26,086 nt of DNA from CAZLFQ01 sp964625465 (lineage in GTDB: Bacteria > Pseudomonadota > Alphaproteobacteria > Rickettsiales > Midichloriaceae). The DNA is taken from NCBI GenBank assembly GCA_964625465.1, contig CAZVFD010000018.1:1-26086 (forward strand), written 5' to 3'. Below, in pieces: positions 13,416 to 20,839 of this stretch. The notes beneath the pieces were generated by a model, which searched no databases, had not been told where the DNA came from, and saw only the letters and a list, made by a program, of their open reading frames with translations. How positions within the stretch are numbered: the first letter of the stretch is position 1; each line of letters opens with the position of its first letter. The position numbers were made by a program, and so were the translations under genes.

Positions 13416-15968
13416 ATGAAATTATACCTAGTAGATGGTTATGGGTTTGTGTTTAGAGCGTTTCACTCAATGCCGCCACTTTCGCGTGCAGACGGGTTGC
13501 CAATAGGTGCAGTCTATGGCTTTACAAATATGCTGTTTAAGTTTTTGGCAAATCATGAAGCTGATATGTTGGCGGTTGTGTTAGACGCAGGGCAAAAAAC
13601 TTTCCGCCATGATATTTTTCCTGACTATAAATCTAATCGCCCAGAGCCGCCGCAAGAGTTAATTCTACAATTCCCAATAATCCGCGACGTCGTTGAAGCA
13701 TTCAATGTAAAGGTTTTGGAAAAACCTGGGTTTGAGGCTGATGATTTGATTGCTACATATGCCAAGCTCGCAAAAAGCCAAGGAATCGAAGTTAAGATAG
13801 TTTCTTCGGATAAAGATTTGATGCAGCTTATCGAAGAAGGCATATCAATGTATGATGCTATGAAAGATAAAAATATTGCCGATGCTGAAGTGGTTGCGAA
13901 GTTTGGTGTAAAGCCAAATCAGGTGTTGGACATACTCTCGTTAATTGGCGATAGCTCGGATCATATTCCAGGTGTGAAGGGGATAGGTATAAAAACTGCA
14001 GCCGAGCTTATTAATGAGTTTGGTTCGCTCGATGGTATATATCAAAATCTTGATAAAATAAAACAAGAGCGCCGTAGGCAAATGCTTATTGAAGGCAAAG
14101 AAAAAGCATATCTATCAAAGAAATTGATATCGCTGGATGAGAAAGTAGATTTAGACGTAGCGCTTGATGATTTAAAAGTAAAAGAACTAGATAAAACAAA
14201 ATTAGCTGACTTCTTAGCGCAACAGGGTTTTAAAAATCTGTTAGCAAAAATTGGCGCGCACAATACGCATGTTGAGAAAAAAGAAAATACATTGGTTTCT
14301 CGTGAGCTTAAGAGCTTGGATGAAATAAAGAATCTTATCACAAACATGGAAAATACTGGTGAGTTAGGTTTTTTTTGTGATGAGGAAAAATTAGAATTAT
14401 CCTTTGGTGATAATAATTATTATGTAAAATTATCCCCAGAGAGAGTACAAGAAACATTGTTTGATATGCCTAGCGAAGATGAATGTTCTCTAAGTAACGT
14501 TTTGCAAGTTTTATCTGGAATTTTGTCGGACGAATCAATTCGCAAAGTAACGATCAATGCCAAAGATTTATTAAAAAAATCTACTCTTAAAGCATATGAT
14601 GACATAGCAATAATGTCTTATGCTCTAGATACAGGAAAGCATAAATATACATTAAGCGAGCTCACCAAAATATATCTAGGTGAGGAGGCCGTGCCAAGCG
14701 CTTACGGCATTAGGCAGATTTATAAAATTATTTATAATCAGTTAGTGCAAAATAAGCTTCTCAGTCTATATGAAAATCTTGAGAAGAAGATGATAGGTTG
14801 CCTAGCTCAGATTGAAGCTAAGGGTGTGAAAATAGATTTAGAATATTTGCGCAATTTGGCTAAAGAATTCTATGGGAAAGTTGCAGATATTGCTGCCAGA
14901 ATTTATAAGATAGCTGGAAGAGAATTCAATATAGGTTCGCCAAAACAGTTGGGCGAAATTTTATTCCAAGATTTGGGAATTAAACTAGAACAAAAATCTA
15001 AAACAGGAAAACTTTCAACTGGTGCTGAAGTCCTAGAGCTTCTAGAAGAGCAAGGCCATGAGATCGCAGGTTTAATTATTGAGTGGCGACAATACTCAAA
15101 ATTACTTAGTACTTATATTGAAGCGCTCCCAAAATGCGTAAATCCAAAAACGGGTAGGGTACATACTAATTTTGTGATGACTGCAACTACTACTGGTAGG
15201 CTTTCTTCAATAGATCCTAATTTGCAAAATATTCCAATTCGTACCGATGAAGGGCACAGAATTCGTGAGGCATTTATTGCTGAACCCGGGAATCTTCTAA
15301 TCTCTGCTGATTATTCACAGATAGAGCTGCGTCTACTCGCCCACACTGCAAACATGAAGCAACTGCAGGATGCATTCATTCATGGCGATGATATTCACGC
15401 AATTACTGCTAGCCAAATGTTTGGCGTGCCAGTTGATAAAGTTGACTCAAACCTACGTAGGCAAGCCAAGACTATTAACTTTGGTATTATTTACGGTATC
15501 AGCGCTTTTGGATTGTCAAAGAGGCTGGGTATATCGCGAGGTGATGCTAAGAATTATATCGATGCATATTTTAAGCAATATCCTGGTATCAAAGAATTCA
15601 TGGATTCAGCAATTCATTACGCTCGTAATCATGGCTATATAAAGACTTTGTTTGGCCGCAGGTGTTATGTAAATGGCATTAATGATAAAAACTTTGCCAT
15701 TCGTGGTAACGCTGAGCGTGCGGCTATTAATGCGCCATTACAGGGGACGGCAGCGGATATTATTAAGAAGGCGATGGTTAGCCTACCAGATGATGTGAAG
15801 CAGTATATGACACTACAGATTCACGATGAATTGTTATTCGAAGTTCCAGAAGCCAAGGTTGAGGAAGTTTCTAAGAAGATTAAGTATGTCATGGAGAATG
15901 TGCTAAAATTAAACGTTCCTCTAAGTGTAGATGTAAGTTCTGGCAAAAACTGGGCAAAAGCGCATTAA
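13416..15968 (+). CDS. polA: DNA polymerase I, probably without working 3'-5' proofreading
   Basis: Repair and Okazaki-fragment polymerase. Residues 1-~280 are the 5'-3' nuclease (YLVDGYGFVFRAFHSMPPL, DYKSNRP, FEADDLIATYA, VKGIGIKTAAELI). Residues ~295-450 correspond to the 3'-5' exonuclease domain, but the usual D-x-E of ExoI is replaced (ELGFFCDEEKL) and no ExoIII Y-x3-D is seen. The polymerase domain is complete: motif A SADYSQIELRLLAH (Asp632), motif B RRQAKTINFGIIYG, motif C QIHDELLFEV (Asp804). At 850 residues it is a little shorter than the E. coli enzyme. ATG at 13416 behind AAAGAG. Single gene; the downstream orphan has its own promoter. Confidence 0.97.
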   Translation: MKLYLVDGYGFVFRAFHSMPPLSRADGLPIGAVYGFTNMLFKFLANHEADMLAVVLDAGQKTFRHDIFPDYKSNRPEPPQELILQFPIIRDVVEAFNVKVLEKPGFEADDLIATYAKLAKSQGIEVKIVSSDKDLMQLIEEGISMYDAMKDKNIADAEVVAKFGVKPNQVLDILSLIGDSSDHIPGVKGIGIKTAAELINEFGSLDGIYQNLDKIKQERRRQMLIEGKEKAYLSKKLISLDEKVDLDVALDDLKVKELDKTKLADFLAQQGFKNLLAKIGAHNTHVEKKENTLVSRELKSLDEIKNLITNMENTGELGFFCDEEKLELSFGDNNYYVKLSPERVQETLFDMPSEDECSLSNVLQVLSGILSDESIRKVTINAKDLLKKSTLKAYDDIAIMSYALDTGKHKYTLSELTKIYLGEEAVPSAYGIRQIYKIIYNQLVQNKLLSLYENLEKKMIGCLAQIEAKGVKIDLEYLRNLAKEFYGKVADIAARIYKIAGREFNIGSPKQLGEILFQDLGIKLEQKSKTGKLSTGAEVLELLEEQGHEIAGLIIEWRQYSKLLSTYIEALPKCVNPKTGRVHTNFVMTATTTGRLSSIDPNLQNIPIRTDEGHRIREAFIAEPGNLLISADYSQIELRLLAHTANMKQLQDAFIHGDDIHAITASQMFGVPVDKVDSNLRRQAKTINFGIIYGISAFGLSKRLGISRGDAKNYIDAYFKQYPGIKEFMDSAIHYARNHGYIKTLFGRRCYVNGINDKNFAIRGNAERAAINAPLQGTAADIIKKAMVSLPDDVKQYMTLQIHDELLFEVPEAKVEEVSKKIKYVMENVLKLNVPLSVDVSSGKNWAKAH

Positions 15969-15970
15969 AT

Positions 15971-16013
15971 TTAATAAAACTTTAACAAAGTGCTTTTGAA
16001 TTTATGGTATAAT
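15971..16013 (+). promoter_or_regulatory. CtrA-type box and promoter of the 203-aa orphan gene
   Basis: TTAA at 15971 and 15982 form TTAA-N7-TTAAC. At 15996-16013 lies TTGAATTTATGGTATAAT, whose TATAAT (16008-16013) is an ideal -10 with an extended TGG. The same 18-nt core, different at two positions, precedes the gene at 23438. Expected transcription start is near 16020, 20 nt before the ATG. Confidence 0.6.
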
Positions 16014-16040
16014 TTTGCTTTGTACTCATAAATTAGGTGT

Positions 16041-16652
16041 ATGTCAGCTCAATTAGAAAATAATCAAAGTACTTGGTCAAAATTACCATCTCTGTTTCTC
16101 GGGGCTTTTCAAAAAGCGATATGTTTTGATGCGCTTATGAATGTAGGCTTTGGTGGACGTAAGGCAATTGCGGAACAACCTTTTAAAATTTTATTGGCGA
16201 CGTCAATCTATATGGTGAGGGATGTTGCGCGTGAATTACTCCCTGCCGATTATAAATGGGCTGCAATAGGAGTTGGGTTTGGCGCAGGTGGTGTAAAAGA
16301 TTATTTGGGTAAAGGAGAGCTATCTACCACAGCTTTGAATAACGCTGCATATGAGGCAAGTAAGTTTCTTTTTAACGGAACCCAATTTGATGATTGGTTC
16401 GCTGGTCCCATAATTGAAAGCTTAGAGTCTATTTATTCAATCGAAAAAAAGACATTGGATGCGGTGATCAAAATCACATTTGCTAATGCTGGTGCTGTTA
16501 CATTAGGAAACAATATATATGTCGCTTGTGAAGGATATAAGAAAGATATCAGCAGTTATTTAGAATCTTATAAAGCTGGGGAAAATACCTGTAATCCGCT
16601 TGATGAATACTACCTTGTCGATTCGTCAACTCAATGTAGTGCAATACTATAA
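16041..16652 (+). CDS. Hypothetical membrane-hairpin protein (203 aa)
   Basis: No family recognised. Residues ~45-85 have two apolar stretches, FKILLATSIYMVRDVARELL and WAAIGVGFGAGGV, separated by LPADYK, which could form a short membrane hairpin. The rest is polar or amphipathic, including SLESIYSIEKKTLDAVIKITFANAGAVTLG. No N-terminal signal peptide. It ends CSAIL; the Cys is fifth from the end, so this is not a standard four-residue prenylation box. ATG at 16041 shortly after TTAGGTG. Promoter and hairpin recall the 268-aa gene at 23438. Possibly an effector or membrane-associated accessory protein, by inference. Confidence 0.7.
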   Translation: MSAQLENNQSTWSKLPSLFLGAFQKAICFDALMNVGFGGRKAIAEQPFKILLATSIYMVRDVARELLPADYKWAAIGVGFGAGGVKDYLGKGELSTTALNNAAYEASKFLFNGTQFDDWFAGPIIESLESIYSIEKKTLDAVIKITFANAGAVTLGNNIYVACEGYKKDISSYLESYKAGENTCNPLDEYYLVDSSTQCSAIL

Positions 16653-16662
16653 ATTTGAAAAC

Positions 16663-16737
16663 TGGCAGGAGCGATAGGACTCGAACCCACAACCCCCGGT
16701 TTTGGAGACCGGTGCTCTACCATTGAGCTACACTCCT
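16663..16737 (-). tRNA. tRNA-Trp (CCA)
   Basis: The reverse strand folds into a full cloverleaf: acceptor AGGAGTG/CGCTCCT, D arm GCTCAATGGTAGAGC, anticodon stem CCGGT/ACCGG with loop CTCCAAA (anticodon CCA), T arm with GGTTCGAGTC, discriminator G and an encoded CCA (16663-16665). It lies downstream of nth on the same strand. Confidence 0.95.
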
Positions 16738-16812
16738 GCGTTTCAGAAGAACTTATATACTAAAATTACCAAGTGTTAAAGTATAATTGTACAAGCAAAC
16801 GTTATTTGAGTA

Positions 16813-17448
16813 CTATTGTTTATTCTGAGCATAGTAGTTACAAAGGTCATTAATTAAGCATCTATCACACTCTGGTTTGCGTGCTTTGCAAACATAACGA
16901 CCATGCAGCACTAGCCAGTGGTGAGCTTTGTCCTTCCACTTCATAGGAATAGTTTTTTCAAGAGCTAGTTCAGTTTTAAGTGGATTTTTTTCGTTGCATA
17001 AGCCAATGCGGTTGCTGACTCGAAAGACATGTGTGTCAACGGCAATTACCGGATGATTCCAGATTGAGTGCAGCATAACTTTTGCAGATTTTCTACCGAC
17101 TCCAGGTAGTTTTTGTAACTCTTCAAAATTGGCTGGGACTTCGCCGTTATATTTATCAATTAACATTTGGCTAAGTGCTATAATGTTTTTTCCTTTTGCG
17201 TTATATAAACCGATGGTCTTGATGTAAGATTTTAATTTATCTAGCCCAAGTTCAACCATTTTCTGAGGAGTGTCTGCAACTTCAAATAGAGCAGGGGTTG
17301 CTTTGTTTACCCCCTTGTCTGTAGATTGCGCTGATAATACTACTGCAATTAACAGAGTGTAAGGAGAAGTGTAGTCAAGTTCGATGCGCGGATTCGGTTT
17401 ATTTTCTGTAAACCGTCTGAAGATTTCATTCAATTGATTCTTATTCAT
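16813..17448 (-). CDS. nth: Endonuclease III (DNA glycosylase/AP lyase)
   Basis: Base-excision repair of oxidised pyrimidines. From ATG 17448 the protein has 211 residues, the same as E. coli Nth, and key residues fall at the same numbers: the helix-hairpin-helix LPGVGRKSA with catalytic Lys120, VDTHVFR with Asp138, and the iron-sulfur cluster Cys187-x6-Cys194-x2-Cys197-x5-Cys203. This fixes the start. An in-frame TTG at 17463 lies closer to the tRNA and is not needed. It sits between two tRNA genes on the same strand, 21 nt from the upstream one, so it may be expressed from the tRNA transcript. Confidence 0.97.
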   Translation of the reverse strand: MNKNQLNEIFRRFTENKPNPRIELDYTSPYTLLIAVVLSAQSTDKGVNKATPALFEVADTPQKMVELGLDKLKSYIKTIGLYNAKGKNIIALSQMLIDKYNGEVPANFEELQKLPGVGRKSAKVMLHSIWNHPVIAVDTHVFRVSNRIGLCNEKNPLKTELALEKTIPMKWKDKAHHWLVLHGRYVCKARKPECDRCLINDLCNYYAQNKQ

Positions 17449-17469
17449 ATTAAAGTACACCAAAGTGAA

Positions 17470-17546
17470 TGGTAGGGGGTGAGAGACTTGAACTCACGAC
17501 CAATCCGTTATGAGCGGAGTGCTCTAACCAACTGAGCTAACCCCCC
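17470..17546 (-). tRNA. tRNA with anticodon CAU (elongator Met or Ile2), somewhat degenerate
   Basis: Reverse-strand cloverleaf: acceptor GGGGGGT/ACCCCCT (G1-U72 wobble), D arm GCTCAGTTGGTTAGAGC, anticodon loop CTCATAA (anticodon CAU), T loop TTCAAGT, discriminator A and an encoded CCA. Two stem positions are mismatched (27-43 C/U and 50-64 U/U). The D arm and anticodon stem lack initiator features. The variable region TTGGTC and CTCATAA loop resemble tRNA-Ile2, whose C34 is changed to lysidine by TilS, but elongator Met cannot be excluded. Confidence 0.88.
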
Positions 17547-17602
17547 GTGTAGGAGTGGTACTTTTATAACAAAATATATATCTGATGTCTAGGACATTTA
17601 TA

Positions 17603-18106
17603 TCAAGTTAAGCTAGAATATCTTTCGTCAAATTTGATTGGTTTTACAGAGATTTCTTTTAGCTTGGTTAGGTCTATGCACTTTCCCATGATGTCATATG
17701 AAGAATCAAAAAGCATTCTGATGAATTCTTCGCGCTCTTTTCCGCCTGTTAATTCCATTCCTTTGGCTGGAAGTTTTTCGTATAAGATACCCACAATTTC
17801 TTTATGGCCACTTTTCCAGGCTATTTCAATTGGGTGGCGCGCCATTTTATCTAGAGTATTAGTGTTAATACGTTCGCTATTAGCAAGTGCTACTACAATT
17901 TCCTTGAAACCTCTTGCAGAGGCAGCGTGAATTGCCGTGAATCCATTGTCATCATAACAGTTGGGGTCAAAGTCTTCAGTAAAATTTGTTTCTAATAGTT
18001 GGTGAATCAGAGGGGTGTTTCCTCTATAAGCAGCAAGCAAGAACTGTTGATTAGCCGAAAGGTCATCAACTGATAAAATTCTGCTTGGAAGCTTTACTTC
18101 TGTCAT
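17603..18106 (-). CDS. Small ankyrin-repeat protein (167 aa)
   Basis: About three ankyrin units lie at residues ~18-112: NQQFLLAAYRGNTPLIHQLLE, then NGFTAIHAASARGFKEIVVALAN, then ARHPIEIAWKSGHKEIVGILYE. These carry the typical TxxHxAA and G(H/F)KEIV positions. A polar helical C-terminus of ~50 residues follows. No signal peptide or membrane segment. ATG at 18106, 18 nt after the predicted transcription start of a good sigma70 promoter. It has no TTAA-N7-TTAA box, unlike other accessory genes here. Protein-binding; host target or cellular role not known. Confidence 0.85.
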   Translation of the reverse strand: MTEVKLPSRILSVDDLSANQQFLLAAYRGNTPLIHQLLETNFTEDFDPNCYDDNGFTAIHAASARGFKEIVVALANSERINTNTLDKMARHPIEIAWKSGHKEIVGILYEKLPAKGMELTGGKEREEFIRMLFDSSYDIMGKCIDLTKLKEISVKPIKFDERYSSLT

Positions 18107-18130
18107 GGCTAATCCCTAACTATTAAGGAC

Positions 18131-18159
18131 ATTATAGCACATTTCTAGGTTATAACCAA
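18131..18159 (-). promoter_or_regulatory. Sigma70-type promoter of the ankyrin gene
   Basis: On the minus strand TTGGTT (18159-18154), a 17-bp spacer, and TATAAT (18136-18131) preceded by TGC (extended -10). It overlaps the 3' end of corA and directs the ankyrin gene independently. Confidence 0.7.
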
Positions 18160-19187
18160 CCTTTCCGTTTGAAGAAGTAATATGGCAGTACAGCTGATAA
18201 AACCATTAGGATTAGTGAAAAAGGGTAGCCAAATATCCATTCAATCTCAGGCATAAACTTAAAATTCATACCATAAACGCTGGCTATTAAAGTTGGCGGC
18301 AGGAATACTGCGGCAGCTACTGTAAATACTTTGATTATCATGTTTTGTTCAACATTGATCATGCCCAGTGTTGCGTCTAGCATAAAGCTATTTCTTTGTG
18401 ATAAGAAATTCGCGTACTCGGTTAATGAATGGATTTCACGAGCTAAATTACGGAAGCGAATTCTATGTTCTTTGCGAGCCATATATTTGCCATCTTCAAT
18501 TTGGCCGAAAAATATAAGCATTCTATTAATGCTCACAAGGCTTTCTCTAATCTTTGAGATTAAATTCCCAGTTCTGCCTACGCGCTTGATTAATGTGTTA
18601 TAATAGTTGTTTGAAAGCCCATCTTCTTCGTATTCAGATTGCTTATCTCTTTTTGTTGAATCAGAGCCCATCCCTTTTGGTTTTTCAAATACATCAACAA
18701 GTAGCTGGTCTATATCATTTCCTGTTTTCTCAAGAATATCTGCTAGTCCGTTAACAATCGCTTCTAAAATACCTTCTAAAGCTAGGTCAGGTGTGGCGCT
18801 TAGGTTGGGATTCCTCACTGCTCTTGCAGAAAAATAATTAAATGCTTTTGGTTTAGAATACCTTAGCGTTACTAAACATCTTGTGTTTAAGATGAAGGTA
18901 ATCGCTGTGCCTTCTGGATAATCTTTATCCGCTTTATGTATTGCGGTTATGGTCATAAAATATGAGTCATCTTCCTTATAAAATGGGCTCAAAACCTCAA
19001 TTTTATCCATCTCCTCGCGGGTCGGGGCATCAATTTTTAGGGTGCTTTCAACTAATTTCTCTTCTTCAATGGTTGGTTCTATCAAATCAACCCAAACTAC
19101 ATTTTTAGGCAAGGTGTCATCTGCTGTGAGCTCAACTTTATTGAGCTTTAGATTCTTCCCAGAGCTTAGTGTGTAGGCTATTATCAT
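18150..19187 (-). CDS. corA: Magnesium/cobalt transporter CorA
   Basis: Inner-membrane divalent cation channel, active as a pentamer. The cytosolic N-terminal domain starts MIIAYTLSSG and contains VVWVDLIEPT, APTREEMDKIE and a long helical stalk. Two membrane helices close the protein: VFTVAAAVFLPPTLIASVYG followed by the signature GMN (residues 306-308), and LILMVLSAVLPYYFF, ending with the basic KRKGW. A charged insertion around EYEEDGLSNN is usual in alphaproteobacterial members. 345 residues, ATG at 19187. It diverges from motA across a 121-bp AT-rich spacer. Confidence 0.95.
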   Translation of the reverse strand: MIIAYTLSSGKNLKLNKVELTADDTLPKNVVWVDLIEPTIEEEKLVESTLKIDAPTREEMDKIEVLSPFYKEDDSYFMTITAIHKADKDYPEGTAITFILNTRCLVTLRYSKPKAFNYFSARAVRNPNLSATPDLALEGILEAIVNGLADILEKTGNDIDQLLVDVFEKPKGMGSDSTKRDKQSEYEEDGLSNNYYNTLIKRVGRTGNLISKIRESLVSINRMLIFFGQIEDGKYMARKEHRIRFRNLAREIHSLTEYANFLSQRNSFMLDATLGMINVEQNMIIKVFTVAAAVFLPPTLIASVYGMNFKFMPEIEWIFGYPFSLILMVLSAVLPYYFFKRKGWL

Positions 19188-19210
19188 GATATTTCATTAG
19201 TAAGGTTAAC

Positions 19211-19246
19211 TTGACAAATTTGAGTAATTAATGACACTCTTATAAT
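19211..19246 (+). promoter_or_regulatory. Possible promoter boxes of motA
   Basis: TTGACA (19211-19216) and TATAAT (19241-19246) are perfect hexamers but 24 bp apart, too far for one standard promoter. TTTGAG at 19219-19224 would give 16 bp to the same -10. No sigma28-like pair was seen. Tentative. Confidence 0.3.
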
Positions 19247-19308
19247 TAACTTATATTTTGAAACAAGGCAAGTTTCTTTTAATTTTTTAAGACGTGGTAG
19301 AGGCCTAA

Positions 19309-20172
19309 ATGTTACCTATTATCGGGATAGTTATTATATTTGTGATGGTGTTTGGTGTTTATATACATTCAGGCGGAAAAATTGAAGTTATATTACATGC
19401 TTTGCCTCACGAATTACCAATGATTTTTGGTGCATCAATTGGTGCATTTCTAGTGGGGAATAAAGGAGATGTTGCTAAATCTGCATTAAAAGACATTGCC
19501 AAATGCTTTAAAGGTACTAAATGGTCGAAGCAAGATTACAAAGACTTACTATGCTTGATGTTTATGGTTACCAAGACAATCAAGTCCAAAGGGTTGCTGG
19601 CTATTGAGGCACATATTGAAAATCCTGCAGAAAGCTCAATTTTTACTCAGTTTCCTAAGATTGCAGGGGATCATTTTGCAACAGATTTTATATGCGATAC
19701 TTTGCGCATGATGACCATGAGTTTGGAGGATCCTTACCAAGTAGAAGATGCTATGCAGCGGATTTTAGATAAGCACCATCATGAAGCATTAGCCCCATCT
19801 GGTGCACTGCAAGGTATGGCGGATGGTTTGCCTGCGATCGGGATCGTAGCGGCGGTACTCGGGGTAATTAAAACAATGGCAAGTATCGATAAGCCCCCTA
19901 CAATTCTTGGTGGAATGATCGGGGGCGCTCTTGTAGGTACATTCTTAGGGGTGTTCTTAGCTTATTGTTTGGTAGGGCCTATGGCATCTAAGGCAAAAGC
20001 TTTTCACGAGCAGGATGGGCAGTTTTACATGATTATTAGAGATATAATAATCGCTCATTTAAAAGGTAACGCACCTCAAGTTTCAGTAGAAATTGGCAGA
20101 GGAAATGTGCCTACAAAATATCAGCCAAGCTTCTTTGAGCTTGAGCAATCTATGAGTGAATTAAAAGTTTAA
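19309..20172 (+). CDS. motA: Flagellar motor stator protein MotA
   Basis: Proton-channel stator subunit that, with MotB, drives flagellar rotation. Four membrane helices fit the family: residues ~1-20 (IIGIVIIFVMVFGVYIHSGG), ~33-52 after the signature EVILHALPHELPMIFGASIG, ~172-195 (GLPAIGIVAAVLGVIKTM with the conserved Pro) and ~203-225 (GALVGTFLGVFLAYCLVGP with the second Pro). The cytoplasmic loop holds IENPAESSIF, and the C-terminus GNAPQVSVEIGRG and PSFFELEQ. Full length (287 aa), so probably functional. ATG at 19309 behind AGAGG. motB, normally next to it, is absent; a small minus-strand ORF overlaps the stop instead. Confidence 0.96.
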   Translation: MLPIIGIVIIFVMVFGVYIHSGGKIEVILHALPHELPMIFGASIGAFLVGNKGDVAKSALKDIAKCFKGTKWSKQDYKDLLCLMFMVTKTIKSKGLLAIEAHIENPAESSIFTQFPKIAGDHFATDFICDTLRMMTMSLEDPYQVEDAMQRILDKHHHEALAPSGALQGMADGLPAIGIVAAVLGVIKTMASIDKPPTILGGMIGGALVGTFLGVFLAYCLVGPMASKAKAFHEQDGQFYMIIRDIIIAHLKGNAPQVSVEIGRGNVPTKYQPSFFELEQSMSELKV

Positions 20173-20405
20173 ACCATTTCATATAAAGTACGCTCCGACT
20201 GTGGCCGCTCAGGAAGGCGAAAAGGACTGTTCGCGATGTTAGCTGCAGGTACGAAAGTATCAGGGATGGCACCAGAAGCATGGAAAAATAAAAAACTAAT
20301 TTCATTCATAGTTTGCTCTATAATAGTAAGTAAAGGGGCGAGGTTAGTGCTGTAAAATTCTAAAATTGCTTCGTCGACGATTCTTTGGGCTTCTGGACTT
20401 CTCAT
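20169..20405 (-). CDS. Small hypothetical protein (78 aa)
   Basis: Starts MRSPEAQRIVDEAILEFY with ATG at 20405. It is helical at the N-terminus with a moderately apolar centre (LLTIIEQTMNEISFLFFHASG) and a Pro-rich end. The stop overlaps the motA stop by 3 nt on the opposite strand. No family recognised. TTGCAT-17-TATACA lies about 30 nt upstream on the same strand as a possible promoter. The sequence does not look like a shadow of another gene, as nothing else occupies this interval. Confidence 0.5.
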   Translation of the reverse strand: MRSPEAQRIVDEAILEFYSTNLAPLLTIIEQTMNEISFLFFHASGAIPDTFVPAANIANSPFRLPERPQSERTLYEMV

Positions 20406-20503
20406 AGTTGGTACTTTTCTTATTATGCGTATGAATGTATATTTGGCATGGGTTTTAAATGCAATTAAAATTTAGATTTTAGTTGTGTCTATGGGATTAA
20501 TAC

Positions 20504-20532
20504 TTGACTAAACATGTATTTTTCATTAGATT
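20504..20532 (+). promoter_or_regulatory. Promoter of rpsT
   Basis: TTGACT (20504-20509), a 17-bp spacer, and TAGATT (20527-20532). The transcript would begin about 26 nt before the rpsT ATG, which has AGGA 3 nt before it. Confidence 0.55.
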
Positions 20533-20565
20533 ACCTAACTAATAAATTTTTTTATAATAGGACAG

Positions 20566-20835
20566 ATGGCTACACATAAGTCGGCGATTAAAGCCCACAA
20601 AAGATCTTTGGTAAATAAAGCGAAAAATACAAGCATTTTCAGTAAGTTGAAAACAGTTGTTAAAAAAGTAGAAGAGCTTATTGCTGCTGGAAAATCTGCA
20701 GATGCGATTCAGGCGCTAAGAGGGGCTGAGTCTGAAATCATGAAAGCAGCTTCAAAAGGCACTCTTAATAAAAATACAGCTTCGAGAAAAGTTAGCCGCT
20801 TAACTAAAAAAGTAAAAGCAATCTCTAAAAAATAG
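20566..20835 (+). CDS. rpsT: 30S ribosomal protein S20
   Basis: Primary 16S rRNA-binding protein of the small subunit. Basic, helical, 89 residues as usual. MATHKSAIKAHKRSLVNKAKN at the start and the C-terminal TLNKNTASRKVSRLTKKV are typical family sequences. The next gene starts 4 nt after the stop, so rpsT is the first gene of a short operon with a glycosyltransferase and a PAP2 phosphatase. Confidence 0.97.
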   Translation: MATHKSAIKAHKRSLVNKAKNTSIFSKLKTVVKKVEELIAAGKSADAIQALRGAESEIMKAASKGTLNKNTASRKVSRLTKKVKAISKK

Positions 20836-20839
20836 TTTT

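Noticed and set aside
16638..16652. C-terminal CSAIL as a CaaX prenylation box
   Set aside because: The Cys is fifth from the end, not fourth, so it does not fit the normal motif.
20455..20468. TTAA-N6-TTAA between the small orphan and rpsT as a CtrA box
   Set aside because: The spacing is 6 instead of 7 and the site is not at a -35 position; such pairs are common in AT-rich DNA.
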